A DNA stretch of 64,000 nt, taken from contig ONBB01000001.1 of NCBI GenBank assembly GCA_900315935.1, positions 62,001 to 126,000 on the forward strand, given 5' to 3'. Position 1 is the stretch's first letter; each line of letters begins with the position of its first letter. Source of the DNA: an uncultured Bacteroidales bacterium. Lineage in GTDB: Bacteria > Bacteroidota > Bacteroidia > Bacteroidales > P3. Positions 7,822 through 16,622 of the stretch are shown one piece after another. Under the pieces are notes generated by a model. It was not told the origin of the DNA. It was given only the letters and a program-made list of their open reading frames with translations, and did not search any database. The translations under genes were made by a program, and so were the position numbers.

Positions 7822-10800
7822 ATGAGCGAACATAACCCATTCATAATCTGCAAGGCTTCGGCCGGCAGCGGCAAGACGTTCACCCTGGTGCGCGAGTATC
7901 TGCGCTTTGCCCTGGCCGGCGACGAGCAGCGTGTCGGCGAGAACTTCCGTCGCATCCTGGCCATCACTTTTACCAACAAGGCTGCCAACGAGATGAAAAC
8001 CAGGATTATGGAAACGCTCTCCGAACTGGCCGTCCCGGGTTCCTGCCCGGCGCATGCCGGCATGTGCACCCCGCTGCTCGAGGCCATCAACCAGATGGAC
8101 TTCCACCGACACCGGCCGCTCGCCGAAGCTGACCTCCGCCGTCGCGCCGCCACTCTCCGCTCGGCCATGCTCCACCGCTACTCCGACCTCTCGGTTTCCA
8201 CCATCGACAGCTTCATGCACCGCGTCGTGCGCACCTTCGCCCACGACCTCGGTCGACCCGTCAACTTCGAGGTTCGCATCGAGCAGGACGACCTCATCGA
8301 GCAGGCTGTCGCCAACCTCATGTCCCTCGTCGGCACCGAAGGGCACGACGACCTCACGCGCGCCGTCTCCGCCTTCGCCGTCAGCCGCATGGAGAACGAG
8401 AAGGGCTTCGCCATCGAGGGTGCACTCGCCACCCTTGCCGCACAGCTCTTTGCCGAGGATACCGAACAGTACCTCAGTCTCTTGCGCGAATATACGCTCT
8501 CCGATTTCATCGAGATTCACCACCGCTATACGACCGACAACCGCCTTTTTGAGCAACAGCTCAAGTCGCTGGGTGCCAAAGCCCTCAAGCTGCTGGCCTC
8601 GGCCTCCATGGACGAGTCGGTCTGCAATCAGGGCGGCCGTGGCTACCTCTCGTTCTTCAACAAGCTGGCTGCGGGTGCCGTGGCGCAGCCCAACGCATAC
8701 GCTGTCAAGGTGTTCGAGGCCGTGGACTACTGCGGTGCCACGCTCTGCAAGGCCAAGGCCCACACCCCTGCCGCCGATACCGTCGCCCAGCCCTTGCGTG
8801 AAATATATTTCGAGATACAACATCTTCTCGACGAACAACTTACCGACTACAATACGCGCATCGTCCTCCTATCCAACCTCTACTCCGTGGCCCTCCTCGG
8901 CGAGCTCAGCCGCTGTCTGCAGGAGTACTCCAGCGACAATGAGGTGATGCACCTGTCGGAGTTTAATAAGTTGATTAACAGTGTGGTGCTCGAGCAGGAT
9001 GCCCCGTTCCTCTACGAGCGCCTCGGTAGCCGCTACACCCACTTCCTCATCGACGAGTTCCAGGATACCTCGCTCCTGCAGTGGCAGAACCTCGTGCCGC
9101 TGCTCTCCAACGGTGTCTCTCAGGATAGTGATTCTCTGGTGGTTGGCGATGCCAAGCAGGCCATCTACCGCTTCCGTCAGGGCGATGTGCGCCAGTTCCT
9201 GCGCCTGCCGCAGGTCGAGGGCATGCCCGACCACAGCCGCGTCCTCGGCCGCTGCCGTCCTCTGCACCTCGACACCAACTTCCGCACCCTCCGCGCGGTG
9301 GTACGGTTCAACAATGCGTTCTTCTCCTGGCTGGTACGCAACCATTACGCCGACAACCAGTTGGCCCTCGACGCCTACATCGGTCCCGACCTCTCGGTCA
9401 AGCCCGAAGAGGAGTCGCTCTACCAGCAGGTGGCCCCCAAGCATGAGCAGGGTCCCGAAGGGTATGTCGACATCGCCTTCACCGACCCCGACGACTCCGA
9501 GGCCATTCCCGCCCGTGTGCTGCAGATTATCACCGATATGGTTCAAAAGCAGGGCTATCGTTATCGCGACATCATGGTGCTGGCCCGCACCCGTCGCGAG
9601 TTGGCCACCATCGGTGCCTATCTGCGCGAACACAGCGATGTGCCGCAGAGTTCGGCCGAGTCGTTCTACCTGCGCGGCAGCCACGCCGTGATGGCGCTCG
9701 TCGCGGCCCTCCGCTCCCTGGCCGACCCGGCCGACCGTGTCGCTGCGGCCGACCTCCTTGTCCGCCTCCAACGCCTTGGCGTGCTGGCTGGTAGCCACTT
9801 GGATGCTTTCGCAGGTGCAGATGCCTTTGATCTCTGCACGCTCCTCCGTGCCGAGGGCATCGAATTCGACCGCGACCACCTCCTCTCGCTCGACCTCTAC
9901 GACCTCTGCGAGCAGCTGCTGCGCAACCTCCGCCTCGATGGCATCGACACCCCCTACGTCGCCTCCCTCCTCAACCGCGCCGCCGCCTTCTCGGCTCGCC
10001 ACATGCAGGGCATCTCCGATTTCCTCCGCTGGTTCGACGACCACCCCGACCTCTCGGCCGCCTGCTCCGACGAGGGCGACGCTGTCCGCCTGCTCACCAT
10101 CCACAAGGCCAAGGGACTCGAGGCGCCGGTTGTCATCTGCCCGTTCTTCACTCCCAGAGCCAAGCCTTACAGCCTGTGGGTCAACGTGCAGGACCGGTTC
10201 TACACCGACGGCAAGTCGCTGCCCGCATCATACGTTACCCTCGGCAAGGACTCCGTTACCCGCTTCGACCCCGACCGCGACCGCGAGCGTGCCGACAGCC
10301 TCTTCGATGACCTTAATATATTATATGTCGCATTCACGCGTCCGCGCGAGCGGCTCTATGCCGTATGTGCCCAAAGCAAGGGCGACACGCTGACTTACAG
10401 CCGTTTGCTGTCGCTCTATCTCAAGGGCGACGCCTCTTTCGGCGACCCCGATTCGCCCCCCGTCAGAAAGGAGGAGGAGAAGGAACGCGTAGAGGATGTG
10501 CGACTCGGGCGTCTCTCTTTCCCCGAGTGGACCTCGGTGGTCCGTGTGGCCTCGCCCGCCGAACGCGCCATCACCCCCCTGCTCGAGGAGAGTGTCCGCT
10601 TCGGTATCTACGCCCATGAGCTGTTGGCCGATATTCAGCATGCTGACGATGTCGATGCCGCCATCGCGCGCTTCCTCAGACGCCAGCCCGTCGGCATCTC
10701 CGAGGCCGACCTCAACAAGCTGCAGTCCTTTGCCCGCGACGTGGTGGTCAACCCCCTCACGGCCCGCTTTTTCTCCCCTGATTACCAGGTGAAAACCGAG

Positions 10801-11031
10801 TGCGCCATTGTCGATGGCGACAGCGAGTGCCGCCCCGACCGCGTAGTGATTACCCCCGACGAGACCTGGGTCATCGACTTCAAGACCGGCAAGGATTTGG
10901 GGAGCGTCCATAACAGTCAGGTGCAGCTCTACTGCCGCACCCTCGCTGCCATGGGCTATCCCCGTGTCTCCGGCTGGCTCCTCTACTTTGATCCTGTCCT
11001 CACCCTTCGCCCTGTGCCACCCCTCCCCTGA
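7822..11031 (+). CDS. UvrD/Rep-type helicase with RecB nuclease domain
   Basis: A 1069-residue superfamily 1A helicase-nuclease of the AddA/RecB type, for double-strand break processing. Motifs in order: Walker A ASAGSGKT at residues 12-19, DEFQDTSLLQW (Walker B), GDAKQAIYRFRQGD, TNFRT, LTIHKAKGLEAPVV and VAFTRPRERLY. The C-terminus holds a PD-(D/E)XK nuclease: RPDRVV followed by WVIDFKTG and QVQLYCRTL. The start at 7822 is chosen over an upstream in-frame TTG because the promoter box overlaps the latter. AddB is not adjacent; in Bacteroidetes addB is often next to addA, so this gene may be an AddA-like protein with a distant partner. It is flanked by near-identical 40-bp repeats. Confidence 0.9.
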   Translation: MSEHNPFIICKASAGSGKTFTLVREYLRFALAGDEQRVGENFRRILAITFTNKAANEMKTRIMETLSELAVPGSCPAHAGMCTPLLEAINQMDFHRHRPLAEADLRRRAATLRSAMLHRYSDLSVSTIDSFMHRVVRTFAHDLGRPVNFEVRIEQDDLIEQAVANLMSLVGTEGHDDLTRAVSAFAVSRMENEKGFAIEGALATLAAQLFAEDTEQYLSLLREYTLSDFIEIHHRYTTDNRLFEQQLKSLGAKALKLLASASMDESVCNQGGRGYLSFFNKLAAGAVAQPNAYAVKVFEAVDYCGATLCKAKAHTPAADTVAQPLREIYFEIQHLLDEQLTDYNTRIVLLSNLYSVALLGELSRCLQEYSSDNEVMHLSEFNKLINSVVLEQDAPFLYERLGSRYTHFLIDEFQDTSLLQWQNLVPLLSNGVSQDSDSLVVGDAKQAIYRFRQGDVRQFLRLPQVEGMPDHSRVLGRCRPLHLDTNFRTLRAVVRFNNAFFSWLVRNHYADNQLALDAYIGPDLSVKPEEESLYQQVAPKHEQGPEGYVDIAFTDPDDSEAIPARVLQIITDMVQKQGYRYRDIMVLARTRRELATIGAYLREHSDVPQSSAESFYLRGSHAVMALVAALRSLADPADRVAAADLLVRLQRLGVLAGSHLDAFAGADAFDLCTLLRAEGIEFDRDHLLSLDLYDLCEQLLRNLRLDGIDTPYVASLLNRAAAFSARHMQGISDFLRWFDDHPDLSAACSDEGDAVRLLTIHKAKGLEAPVVICPFFTPRAKPYSLWVNVQDRFYTDGKSLPASYVTLGKDSVTRFDPDRDRERADSLFDDLNILYVAFTRPRERLYAVCAQSKGDTLTYSRLLSLYLKGDASFGDPDSPPVRKEEEKERVEDVRLGRLSFPEWTSVVRVASPAERAITPLLEESVRFGIYAHELLADIQHADDVDAAIARFLRRQPVGISEADLNKLQSFARDVVVNPLTARFFSPDYQVKTECAIVDGDSECRPDRVVITPDETWVIDFKTGKDLGSVHNSQVQLYCRTLAAMGYPRVSGWLLYFDPVLTLRPVPPLP

Positions 11032-11070
11032 CCATCCCCCTACCAAGGCCGAAGAGAGGAAGAAGAGGGT
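11032..11070. repeat. Direct repeat, right copy, flanking the RecB-like gene
   Basis: ccatccccc starts in the base after the helicase stop codon, followed by aaggccgaagagaggaagaa and gagggt. It matches 7590-7638 except for one missing 11-bp unit. Confidence 0.75.
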
Positions 11071-11095
11071 CCTCTAAAAGTCTGCCAGCCAGCCT

Positions 11096-11150
11096 GTTGC
11101 AAAACCACCCAAAATGCCTCTGAAGGCAAAATGATGCCGGATTTTGCAAC
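11096..11150. repeat. Nested inverted repeat before tonB
   Basis: Outer arms gttgcaaaa (11096-11104) and ttttgcaac (11142-11150) match perfectly. Inside them tgcc...ggca (about 11115-11128) forms a second hairpin. The structure lies about 145 bp before tonB and could be a terminator of the helicase gene, a leader structure or a mobile palindrome. Confidence 0.55.
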
Positions 11151-11295
11151 TAGTTGATAGTGTTGCGTTTATAAGAAAAATCAACTTTTTTAACAAAAAA
11201 GTGTTGGTAATTCAGTTTTTTTTCGTAATTTAGCACTCGAAAACAAAGGGCTCGAACGGCCCGAAAATGAGAATAAACAATTAAAAAACAATAAT

Positions 11296-11982
11296 ATGGA
11301 ACTCAAGAAAAATCCCAAGGCCGACCTCGAAAAACGCAGAGGTCTCTATCTGGAGATAGGCTTGGTGGTCGCTCTTGTAGCCGCCCTCGTCGCTTTCAAC
11401 GTCAAGTCCTATGACCGTGAGGCCAAGGAAGCCCTCGAGCGCGAGGCTGTCCTCGAGGAAGAGGAGATCATCATCCAGACTGACATCCAGGAACCGCCAC
11501 CCCCTCCGCCACCAGAAGTGCCCGAGGTAACCACCGTCATTGAGGTGGTCGCCGACGACAAGGAGGACATCAAGGAGGTAAACTTCAGTGCTGAGGTTAC
11601 CGACGACACCAAGAACATTGAGATTACCCCCGTGGTTGTCGAGGAGGAAGAGGAAGTGGCCGAAGAGCCGATCTTCACCGTCGTTGAGAACGACCCCGAG
11701 TTCCCCGGCGGCATGGAAGCCCTCTACAAGTACTTGGCCCAGAACATCAAGTACCCCCAGCTCGCCCGCGACAACGGCATCACTGGCAAGGTGTATGTTA
11801 CCTTCGTCGTTGAGCGCGACGGCTCCATCGCCAACCCCAAGGTACTCCGCGACATCGGCGGCGGCTGCGGCCAGGAAGCCATCCGCGTCGTCAAGTCCAT
11901 GCCCAAGTGGACCCCCGGCAAGCAGCGTGGCAAGGCTGTCCGTGTGCAGTTCAACCTCCCGGTCAACTTCTCGCTCAAGTAA
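11296..11982 (+). CDS. tonB: Energy transducer TonB
   Basis: A 228-residue TonB. It couples the proton-driven ExbBD motor to outer-membrane TonB-dependent receptors. A short cytoplasmic N-terminus is followed by one membrane helix at about residues 18-36, an acidic segment (EEEEII) and a proline run (EPPPPPPPEVPEV), then further acidic linker. The C-terminal domain at about 140-228 has the Bacteroidetes pattern: FPGGMEALYKYLAQNIKYP, GKVYVTFVVERDGS and VKSMPKWTPGKQRGK. ExbB and ExbD are not in the window. The TonB-dependent-receptor-like barrel at 14028-16436 is a possible client. A hairpin terminator follows. Confidence 0.95.
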   Translation: MELKKNPKADLEKRRGLYLEIGLVVALVAALVAFNVKSYDREAKEALEREAVLEEEEIIIQTDIQEPPPPPPPEVPEVTTVIEVVADDKEDIKEVNFSAEVTDDTKNIEITPVVVEEEEEVAEEPIFTVVENDPEFPGGMEALYKYLAQNIKYPQLARDNGITGKVYVTFVVERDGSIANPKVLRDIGGGCGQEAIRVVKSMPKWTPGKQRGKAVRVQFNLPVNFSLK

Positions 11983-12004
11983 CACATCCTTTTCACCAGA
12001 ATAC

Positions 12005-12040
12005 GGGAGCAGCAGGTCCAGTCCACTGCTCCCTTTTGTT
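12005..12040 (+). terminator. Intrinsic terminator after tonB
   Basis: GGGAGCAG at 12005-12012 pairs with CTGCTCCC at 12026-12033 and is followed by TTTTGTTT. It ends one base before the ATG of the ABC-F gene. Confidence 0.8.
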
Positions 12041-12041
12041 T

Positions 12042-13955
12042 ATGATTAGCGTCAACAACCTCTCGGTGCAGTTCACCGGCACCAACCTCTTCGACAACGT
12101 AACCTTCAACATTGCCGACCACGACCGCATAGGTTTGGTGGGCATGAACGGTGCCGGCAAGTCCACACTCCTCAAGATACTCTGCGGCTGGCAGGAACCC
12201 GAAAGCGGCTCCATTGTCATCGCCTCCGGCCAGACCGTGGGCTACCTGCCCCAGGAGATGGTGCCCGACACCGTCGGCACGGTGATTGAGGAGGCCCTCA
12301 CTGCCTTCAGCCAGCTCGACGAGCTGGAGCAGGAGCAGGAACGCCTCTCGCTAGCCATCGCCGAACGCACCGACTATGAGTCGGCCGACTACACACGCCT
12401 CCTGGAGCGGCACCATGAAGTTACCGAGCACATCGCCATCCTCGGCGGCAGCCGTCGCCGCGAGCAGGCCGAGAAGGTGCTGCTGGGTCTCGGCTTCCAG
12501 CACTCGGATTTCGACCGCCCCGTGGCCGTCTTCAGCGGCGGCTGGCAGATGCGTGTCGAACTGGCCAAGCTTCTCCTGCGGCGCCCCGACTTCCTGCTAC
12601 TCGACGAGCCTACCAACCACCTCGACATCGTCTCCATCCAGTGGCTCGAGGGCTACCTCTCCTCTTATCCCGGAGCTGTGGTGCTCGTCAGCCACGACCG
12701 CACCTTCCTCGACAACATCACGCGCCGCACCATCGAGATTACCGCTGGCCGTATCTACGACTACAAGTGCCCCTACTCCGAGTATGTCGTCCAAATGCAG
12801 GAACGCCGTGCCAGCCAGATGGCGCAACTCACCAACCAGCAGCGCCAGGTGGCCCAGATCGAGGCGTTCATCGAGCGCTTCCGCTACAAGGCCACCAAGG
12901 CCAAGCAGGTGCAGAGCCGTGTGAAGATGCTCGAGCGTATGGAGAAGATTTCCATCGACGAGGTCAGCACCGAGAGCATCCACTTCCAGTTCCCGCCCGC
13001 CCCCCACAGCGGCAAGATTGTGGTCGAGGCGCAGCACCTCGGCAAGGCTTACGGCGAGAAACAGGTGTTTGACAATGTGGATTTCCTGCTCACCGCCGGC
13101 CGCAAGGTGGCCTTTGTGGGCCGCAACGGCGAGGGCAAGTCGACCATGGCCAAGGTCATCGTGGGCGACATCAACGACTATACCGGCACGTTCCGCCTCG
13201 GCGCCGGTGTCTGCGTGGGCTACTACGCGCAGAACCAGGCCGCTATGCTCAACCTGGACAAGACTGTCTTCGAGACTATCGACGACATTGCCCAGGGCGA
13301 CATACGCCCCAAAATACGCAACATCCTCGGCTCCTTCCTCTTCTCCGACGACGACATCGACAAGAAGGTCAAGGTGCTCTCCGGCGGCGAGAAGGCGCGT
13401 CTGGCGCTGGCCAAGCTGCTCCTCACGCCGAGCAACCTGCTTGTCCTCGACGAACCCACCAACCACCTGGATATGAACTCGAAGGACATCCTCAAGAATG
13501 CCCTCCTGCAATATTCCGGCACCCTTATCGTCGTCTCCCACGACCGCGACTTCCTCTCCGGCCTCACCGACGAGCTCTACGAGTTCCGCGACGGTGCCGT
13601 CCACGAGTTCAAGGGTGACATCATGGAATTCCTGGAACTTCAGAATAATCAGAGTATTCAGAATAATCAAAACACTCAGAATAATCAGAACATTCAGAAA
13701 GAGACCTCCGCCTCCAAAGCCGCCTACGAGCAGTCCAAGGAGCGTGAGCGCGAGCGCCGCAAGCTGCAGAATGTCGTCAAGCAGAAAGAGCAGGAGATAG
13801 AGTTGCTGGAAGCCTCCATCGCTGCCAAGGATGAAATCCTGGCCACCGGCGAGGCGCAGTCCCCTGAATTCTACAAGGAATACCAGTCCCTCAAAACCCA
13901 GCTCGAGCAGAAGATGTCCGAGTGGGAGGATGCCGTCATCGCTGCGGAGCAATAG
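12042..13955 (+). CDS. ABC-F family ATPase
   Basis: A 637-residue soluble protein with two ABC ATPase domains and no membrane part, as in ABC-F translation factors. First Walker A GMNGAGKST (about residue 32), then SGGWQMR signature and LLLDEPTNHLD; second Walker A GRNGEGKST, LSGGEKARL and LVLDEPTNHLD. The linker between the domains is charged. The C-terminal coiled coil (about 560-637) is preceded by a Gln/Asn tract at residues 534-554 made from 9-bp DNA repeats. The start at 12042 is chosen because MISVNNLSVQF is the usual beginning and the upstream extension overlaps tonB. A housekeeping member is likelier than a resistance factor, but this cannot be settled here. Confidence 0.9.
   Translation: MISVNNLSVQFTGTNLFDNVTFNIADHDRIGLVGMNGAGKSTLLKILCGWQEPESGSIVIASGQTVGYLPQEMVPDTVGTVIEEALTAFSQLDELEQEQERLSLAIAERTDYESADYTRLLERHHEVTEHIAILGGSRRREQAEKVLLGLGFQHSDFDRPVAVFSGGWQMRVELAKLLLRRPDFLLLDEPTNHLDIVSIQWLEGYLSSYPGAVVLVSHDRTFLDNITRRTIEITAGRIYDYKCPYSEYVVQMQERRASQMAQLTNQQRQVAQIEAFIERFRYKATKAKQVQSRVKMLERMEKISIDEVSTESIHFQFPPAPHSGKIVVEAQHLGKAYGEKQVFDNVDFLLTAGRKVAFVGRNGEGKSTMAKVIVGDINDYTGTFRLGAGVCVGYYAQNQAAMLNLDKTVFETIDDIAQGDIRPKIRNILGSFLFSDDDIDKKVKVLSGGEKARLALAKLLLTPSNLLVLDEPTNHLDMNSKDILKNALLQYSGTLIVVSHDRDFLSGLTDELYEFRDGAVHEFKGDIMEFLELQNNQSIQNNQNTQNNQNIQKETSASKAAYEQSKERERERRKLQNVVKQKEQEIELLEASIAAKDEILATGEAQSPEFYKEYQSLKTQLEQKMSEWEDAVIAAEQ
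13641..13703. repeat. 9-bp iterons translated as a Gln/Asn tract
   Basis: Seven 9-bp units in perfect phase: cagaataat, cagagtatt, cagaataat, caaaacact, cagaataat, cagaacatt, cagaaagag. Nine bases is three codons, so the frame is kept and the protein reads Q-N-N and Q-x-x triplets. Confidence 0.92.
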
Positions 13956-14027
13956 CCCCCTCTCGGCACACACCAAGTGGCCTCTCTGGTTTTGCGTTAG
14001 TTTGCTTGTGAGGAGCAATACCCGCTG

Positions 14028-16436
14028 CTAGCTTTTTTTCTTGTCGCCTTTTTTTCTGCCATGCATCTGCTGGCTTTCCATCTCGGTGCGGCCGATGCGC
14101 CAGGTGAGGCCGAAGCTGAGGTAGCGGCTGGTGTGGGAGCTCTCGCTGGAGGAGGGGTTGTAGGGGTTGACGCTTTCGCCGCCAGTGCGGACGGTGTTGA
14201 AGAGGTCGTTGATGTTGAGGAAGAGCGAGAGGCGGCGGTCGAAGAGGTCGGTGCTCACGCCGCAGTCGACGGAGAAGTATGGGTCAACCTCGGCCAACAG
14301 TGTCTGTGTGCGGCTGCGGTAGATGGCGTTGGCGAACACTTGCAGCTTGTCCCACAGCTTCGCCCAGAAGTTGAGCCGCAGGGAGTAGCACAGCATCTCG
14401 CTCTCGACCCACTTCCCGGGTCGGTATTGCACGCGGTAGTAGTCGTCGAATAGGTTGGCGTAGAAGCGGATATTCATGAAGTCGGCGGGTCGCAGGGTGG
14501 CGTTCATCCCGAGACCTCGGTTGCGGGCGGAGCCGATGTTGAAGGGCTGGCTGAATGCCACGATACGCCCAAACGGGTCGCAATGAGCCACATCGGTGAG
14601 GGTGCCGGTCTGGTCGCGCATCGACTTGTACCACGCGCTGACGCCGATGCTGCCGAGGTGGTCGAAATAGCGTTCCCAGCCGAGTTTCAAGTTGTCGGTG
14701 TAGCCGTTGCGAAGCGTGGGGTTGCCGGTGGAATAGCCGTCGTAGCCGTAGGTGGTGAATCGTGTGAGCTGTGTGGCGGTGGGCGGCATGACATAGTGGG
14801 TGTAGCTGAAGGTGAAGTTGTGCATCGACTCGGTGCTGTACGAGGCGTGGAGGGTGGGGTTGAAGGTGAGGCTGTGCCGGCTCACATTGCCGCTGTCGGC
14901 CATGGGATATTGCAGGCGGTACCAGGTGTTGTTCATGGCGAGCGATATGCCGAGGGTGAAGCGTCCGAAGTGATGCTCGCCACCGGCGTAGAGCGAGAGT
15001 TCGTATGTACTGTTGGTGTAATTGTAGCTGCGCAGCGAGTCGGTGTGGCTGCCGAGGGTCTCTTCCACCTCTTTCCGCTCCGGCGCGAGGCTGGCCATGA
15101 GGCCGAAATCCACTTCGCCACGCTTGCTGTAAGGCAGCGCGATGTCGGCGGTGATGCCGTGCCACTGCGAGGGGTTGAAGTTTGTGCGGAAGCGAGAGGC
15201 GTTGAGGTCGGTGAGGCTGTCGAAGCTGCGCAGGTCGCTGGCATAGGAACGGTTGCGCGTCAGTGTGCCGGTGTAGTCGACGAAGAGCATCCCGCCCAGC
15301 GTGTCGAGTTTCTTTTCCAGCATTACGCCGAAAGCGGCATCGGCCAGCAGGCTGCCGTTGCGTTGGGCCTCGTTGTAGAAATAGCGTCCGGGGGATGAGA
15401 TGAACTCCGTGCGTTCGGTGCGACCGTCAATGCGGCTGCTGTCATGCGTGGCGGTCGTCCACAGCCATAGGTTTACCAGCGTGTTGCTGTCGATGTTGTA
15501 GTCGAAGTCCAGCCCGAAATTGCCACCAAGGGTGCGGTTACGGCTGTGCCCTTTGGTAGAGATGGATGCCGAGAGGGTACTGTCGGGCGCTAGCAGGCTG
15601 CTGCTGCTCGAGGCATCGCCGCTGTAGCTGTCGTAGTCGCCGCTTACAAAGATGTTGAATCGTACCGTCTCATTGCTCCACACATAATCCACCCACGGCC
15701 CCACCTGCGGCTTGCTGTTGGCGTTGAGGCCGATGCACAGCAACTCGTTGCGTTTCACCTTGGCGCTGGTAACTATGTTGACCACGCAGTTCTGTGTGTG
15801 GTACTTGGCCGAGGGGTGGGCTATGACCTCGATGCGCTGCAGTGTGCCGGCGGGCAGCGACTTGAGGTACTGCTTGAGGCTTTCGGCTTTGAGGTGCGAC
15901 GGCTTGTTGTTAATCCATATCGAGACCTCGGCACCGCCGCGATACTTGATGTTGCCCTCGGCGTCCACTTCTATCCCCGGGGCGTTTTGGAGGGCATCGG
16001 TGGCGTTGCCGCTCTGCACACTGGGGTCATCGCCCACGTTGTAGTATACCTTCTCGCCGTCGGCGGAGTAGAGCGGATGGCTGGCGGTAATCTGTACCTC
16101 TTTCAGTTGGGTGGCATTGTTTTCAAGGGTGATGGTTCCGAGGTCGGTGTCTTTTTCGATTTCGACCCTCCGCCAGTGGGGCAGGTAGCCCATGAAGGTG
16201 ATGCGCAGCAGATAGCTGCCGCCGGCGATGTTGCTGATGGCGAACCGCCCGTCCATATCGCCCGTGGTGCCGTAGGCGAATGCGCTGTCCGTCTCGTGCA
16301 GCAGCACGCAGTTGGTGAATGGTAGAGATTCTCCTTTCGCATCGGTCACGTTGCCGACAAGCGAATATGATGTTTGTGCCATTGCAGCACCGGCCATGCC
16401 CATTGCGAGCACCGCCATGATGATTTGTTTCAGCAT
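14028..16436 (-). CDS. TonB-dependent-receptor-like outer-membrane beta-barrel protein
   Basis: An 802-residue secreted protein. The signal peptide ends at AMAQ (about residue 21). A carboxypeptidase-regulatory-like beta-sandwich follows (about 24-105: VGNVTDAKGESLPF, DMDGRFAISNIAGGSYLLRITFMGY). Next is a plug-like domain (ATDALQNAPGIEVDAEGNIKYRGG...VSIWINNKPS). The rest is a long beta-barrel rich in aromatic and Ser/Thr residues, as in Bacteroidetes 'outer membrane beta-barrel' receptors that lack a SusD partner. Substrate is unknown. The tail GRKKGDKKKS is unusually basic. It is separated from the flavoprotein gene upstream by 186 bp that may encode a small peptide. Confidence 0.88.
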   Translation of the reverse strand: MLKQIIMAVLAMGMAGAAMAQTSYSLVGNVTDAKGESLPFTNCVLLHETDSAFAYGTTGDMDGRFAISNIAGGSYLLRITFMGYLPHWRRVEIEKDTDLGTITLENNATQLKEVQITASHPLYSADGEKVYYNVGDDPSVQSGNATDALQNAPGIEVDAEGNIKYRGGAEVSIWINNKPSHLKAESLKQYLKSLPAGTLQRIEVIAHPSAKYHTQNCVVNIVTSAKVKRNELLCIGLNANSKPQVGPWVDYVWSNETVRFNIFVSGDYDSYSGDASSSSSLLAPDSTLSASISTKGHSRNRTLGGNFGLDFDYNIDSNTLVNLWLWTTATHDSSRIDGRTERTEFISSPGRYFYNEAQRNGSLLADAAFGVMLEKKLDTLGGMLFVDYTGTLTRNRSYASDLRSFDSLTDLNASRFRTNFNPSQWHGITADIALPYSKRGEVDFGLMASLAPERKEVEETLGSHTDSLRSYNYTNSTYELSLYAGGEHHFGRFTLGISLAMNNTWYRLQYPMADSGNVSRHSLTFNPTLHASYSTESMHNFTFSYTHYVMPPTATQLTRFTTYGYDGYSTGNPTLRNGYTDNLKLGWERYFDHLGSIGVSAWYKSMRDQTGTLTDVAHCDPFGRIVAFSQPFNIGSARNRGLGMNATLRPADFMNIRFYANLFDDYYRVQYRPGKWVESEMLCYSLRLNFWAKLWDKLQVFANAIYRSRTQTLLAEVDPYFSVDCGVSTDLFDRRLSLFLNINDLFNTVRTGGESVNPYNPSSSESSHTSRYLSFGLTWRIGRTEMESQQMHGRKKGDKKKS

Positions 16437-16491
16437 GATTGTGTTGATTAATAATGAACCAATATATTTCTAACCGGGAGGTTGGAAATAT

Positions 16492-16611
16492 TCAGGGCGC
16501 CCGCATCGCCTCGTGGAACGTGGTGGCCTCGTTTTGCATGGCAGGGGCATCGCCGTCGGGTGTCCACGTCAGGTGGCGTAAGGATTGTTCATTATTAACT
16601 TTGGTATGCAT
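16492..16611 (-). CDS. Possible 39-residue small protein
   Basis: An ATG at 16611, 11 bp after the flavoprotein stop, opens a 39-codon frame ending at 16492 (starts MHTKVNNEQSL, ends MRAP). It lies between two genes of the same strand and uses the GC-rich codons of its neighbours. No family is recognised. It could be a real small gene or chance. Confidence 0.3.
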   Translation of the reverse strand: MHTKVNNEQSLRHLTWTPDGDAPAMQNEATTFHEAMRAP

Positions 16612-16622
16612 AATCAGGGTTC

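Noticed and set aside
11907-12041. 45-residue N-terminal extension of the ABC-F protein
   Set aside because: It overlaps tonB and its terminator; the conserved start is MISVNNLSVQF.
12597-14018. A 473-codon minus-strand frame opposite the ABC-F gene
   Set aside because: Leu/Val/Gly/Asp-rich antisense shadow; the plus strand encodes complete ABC motifs.
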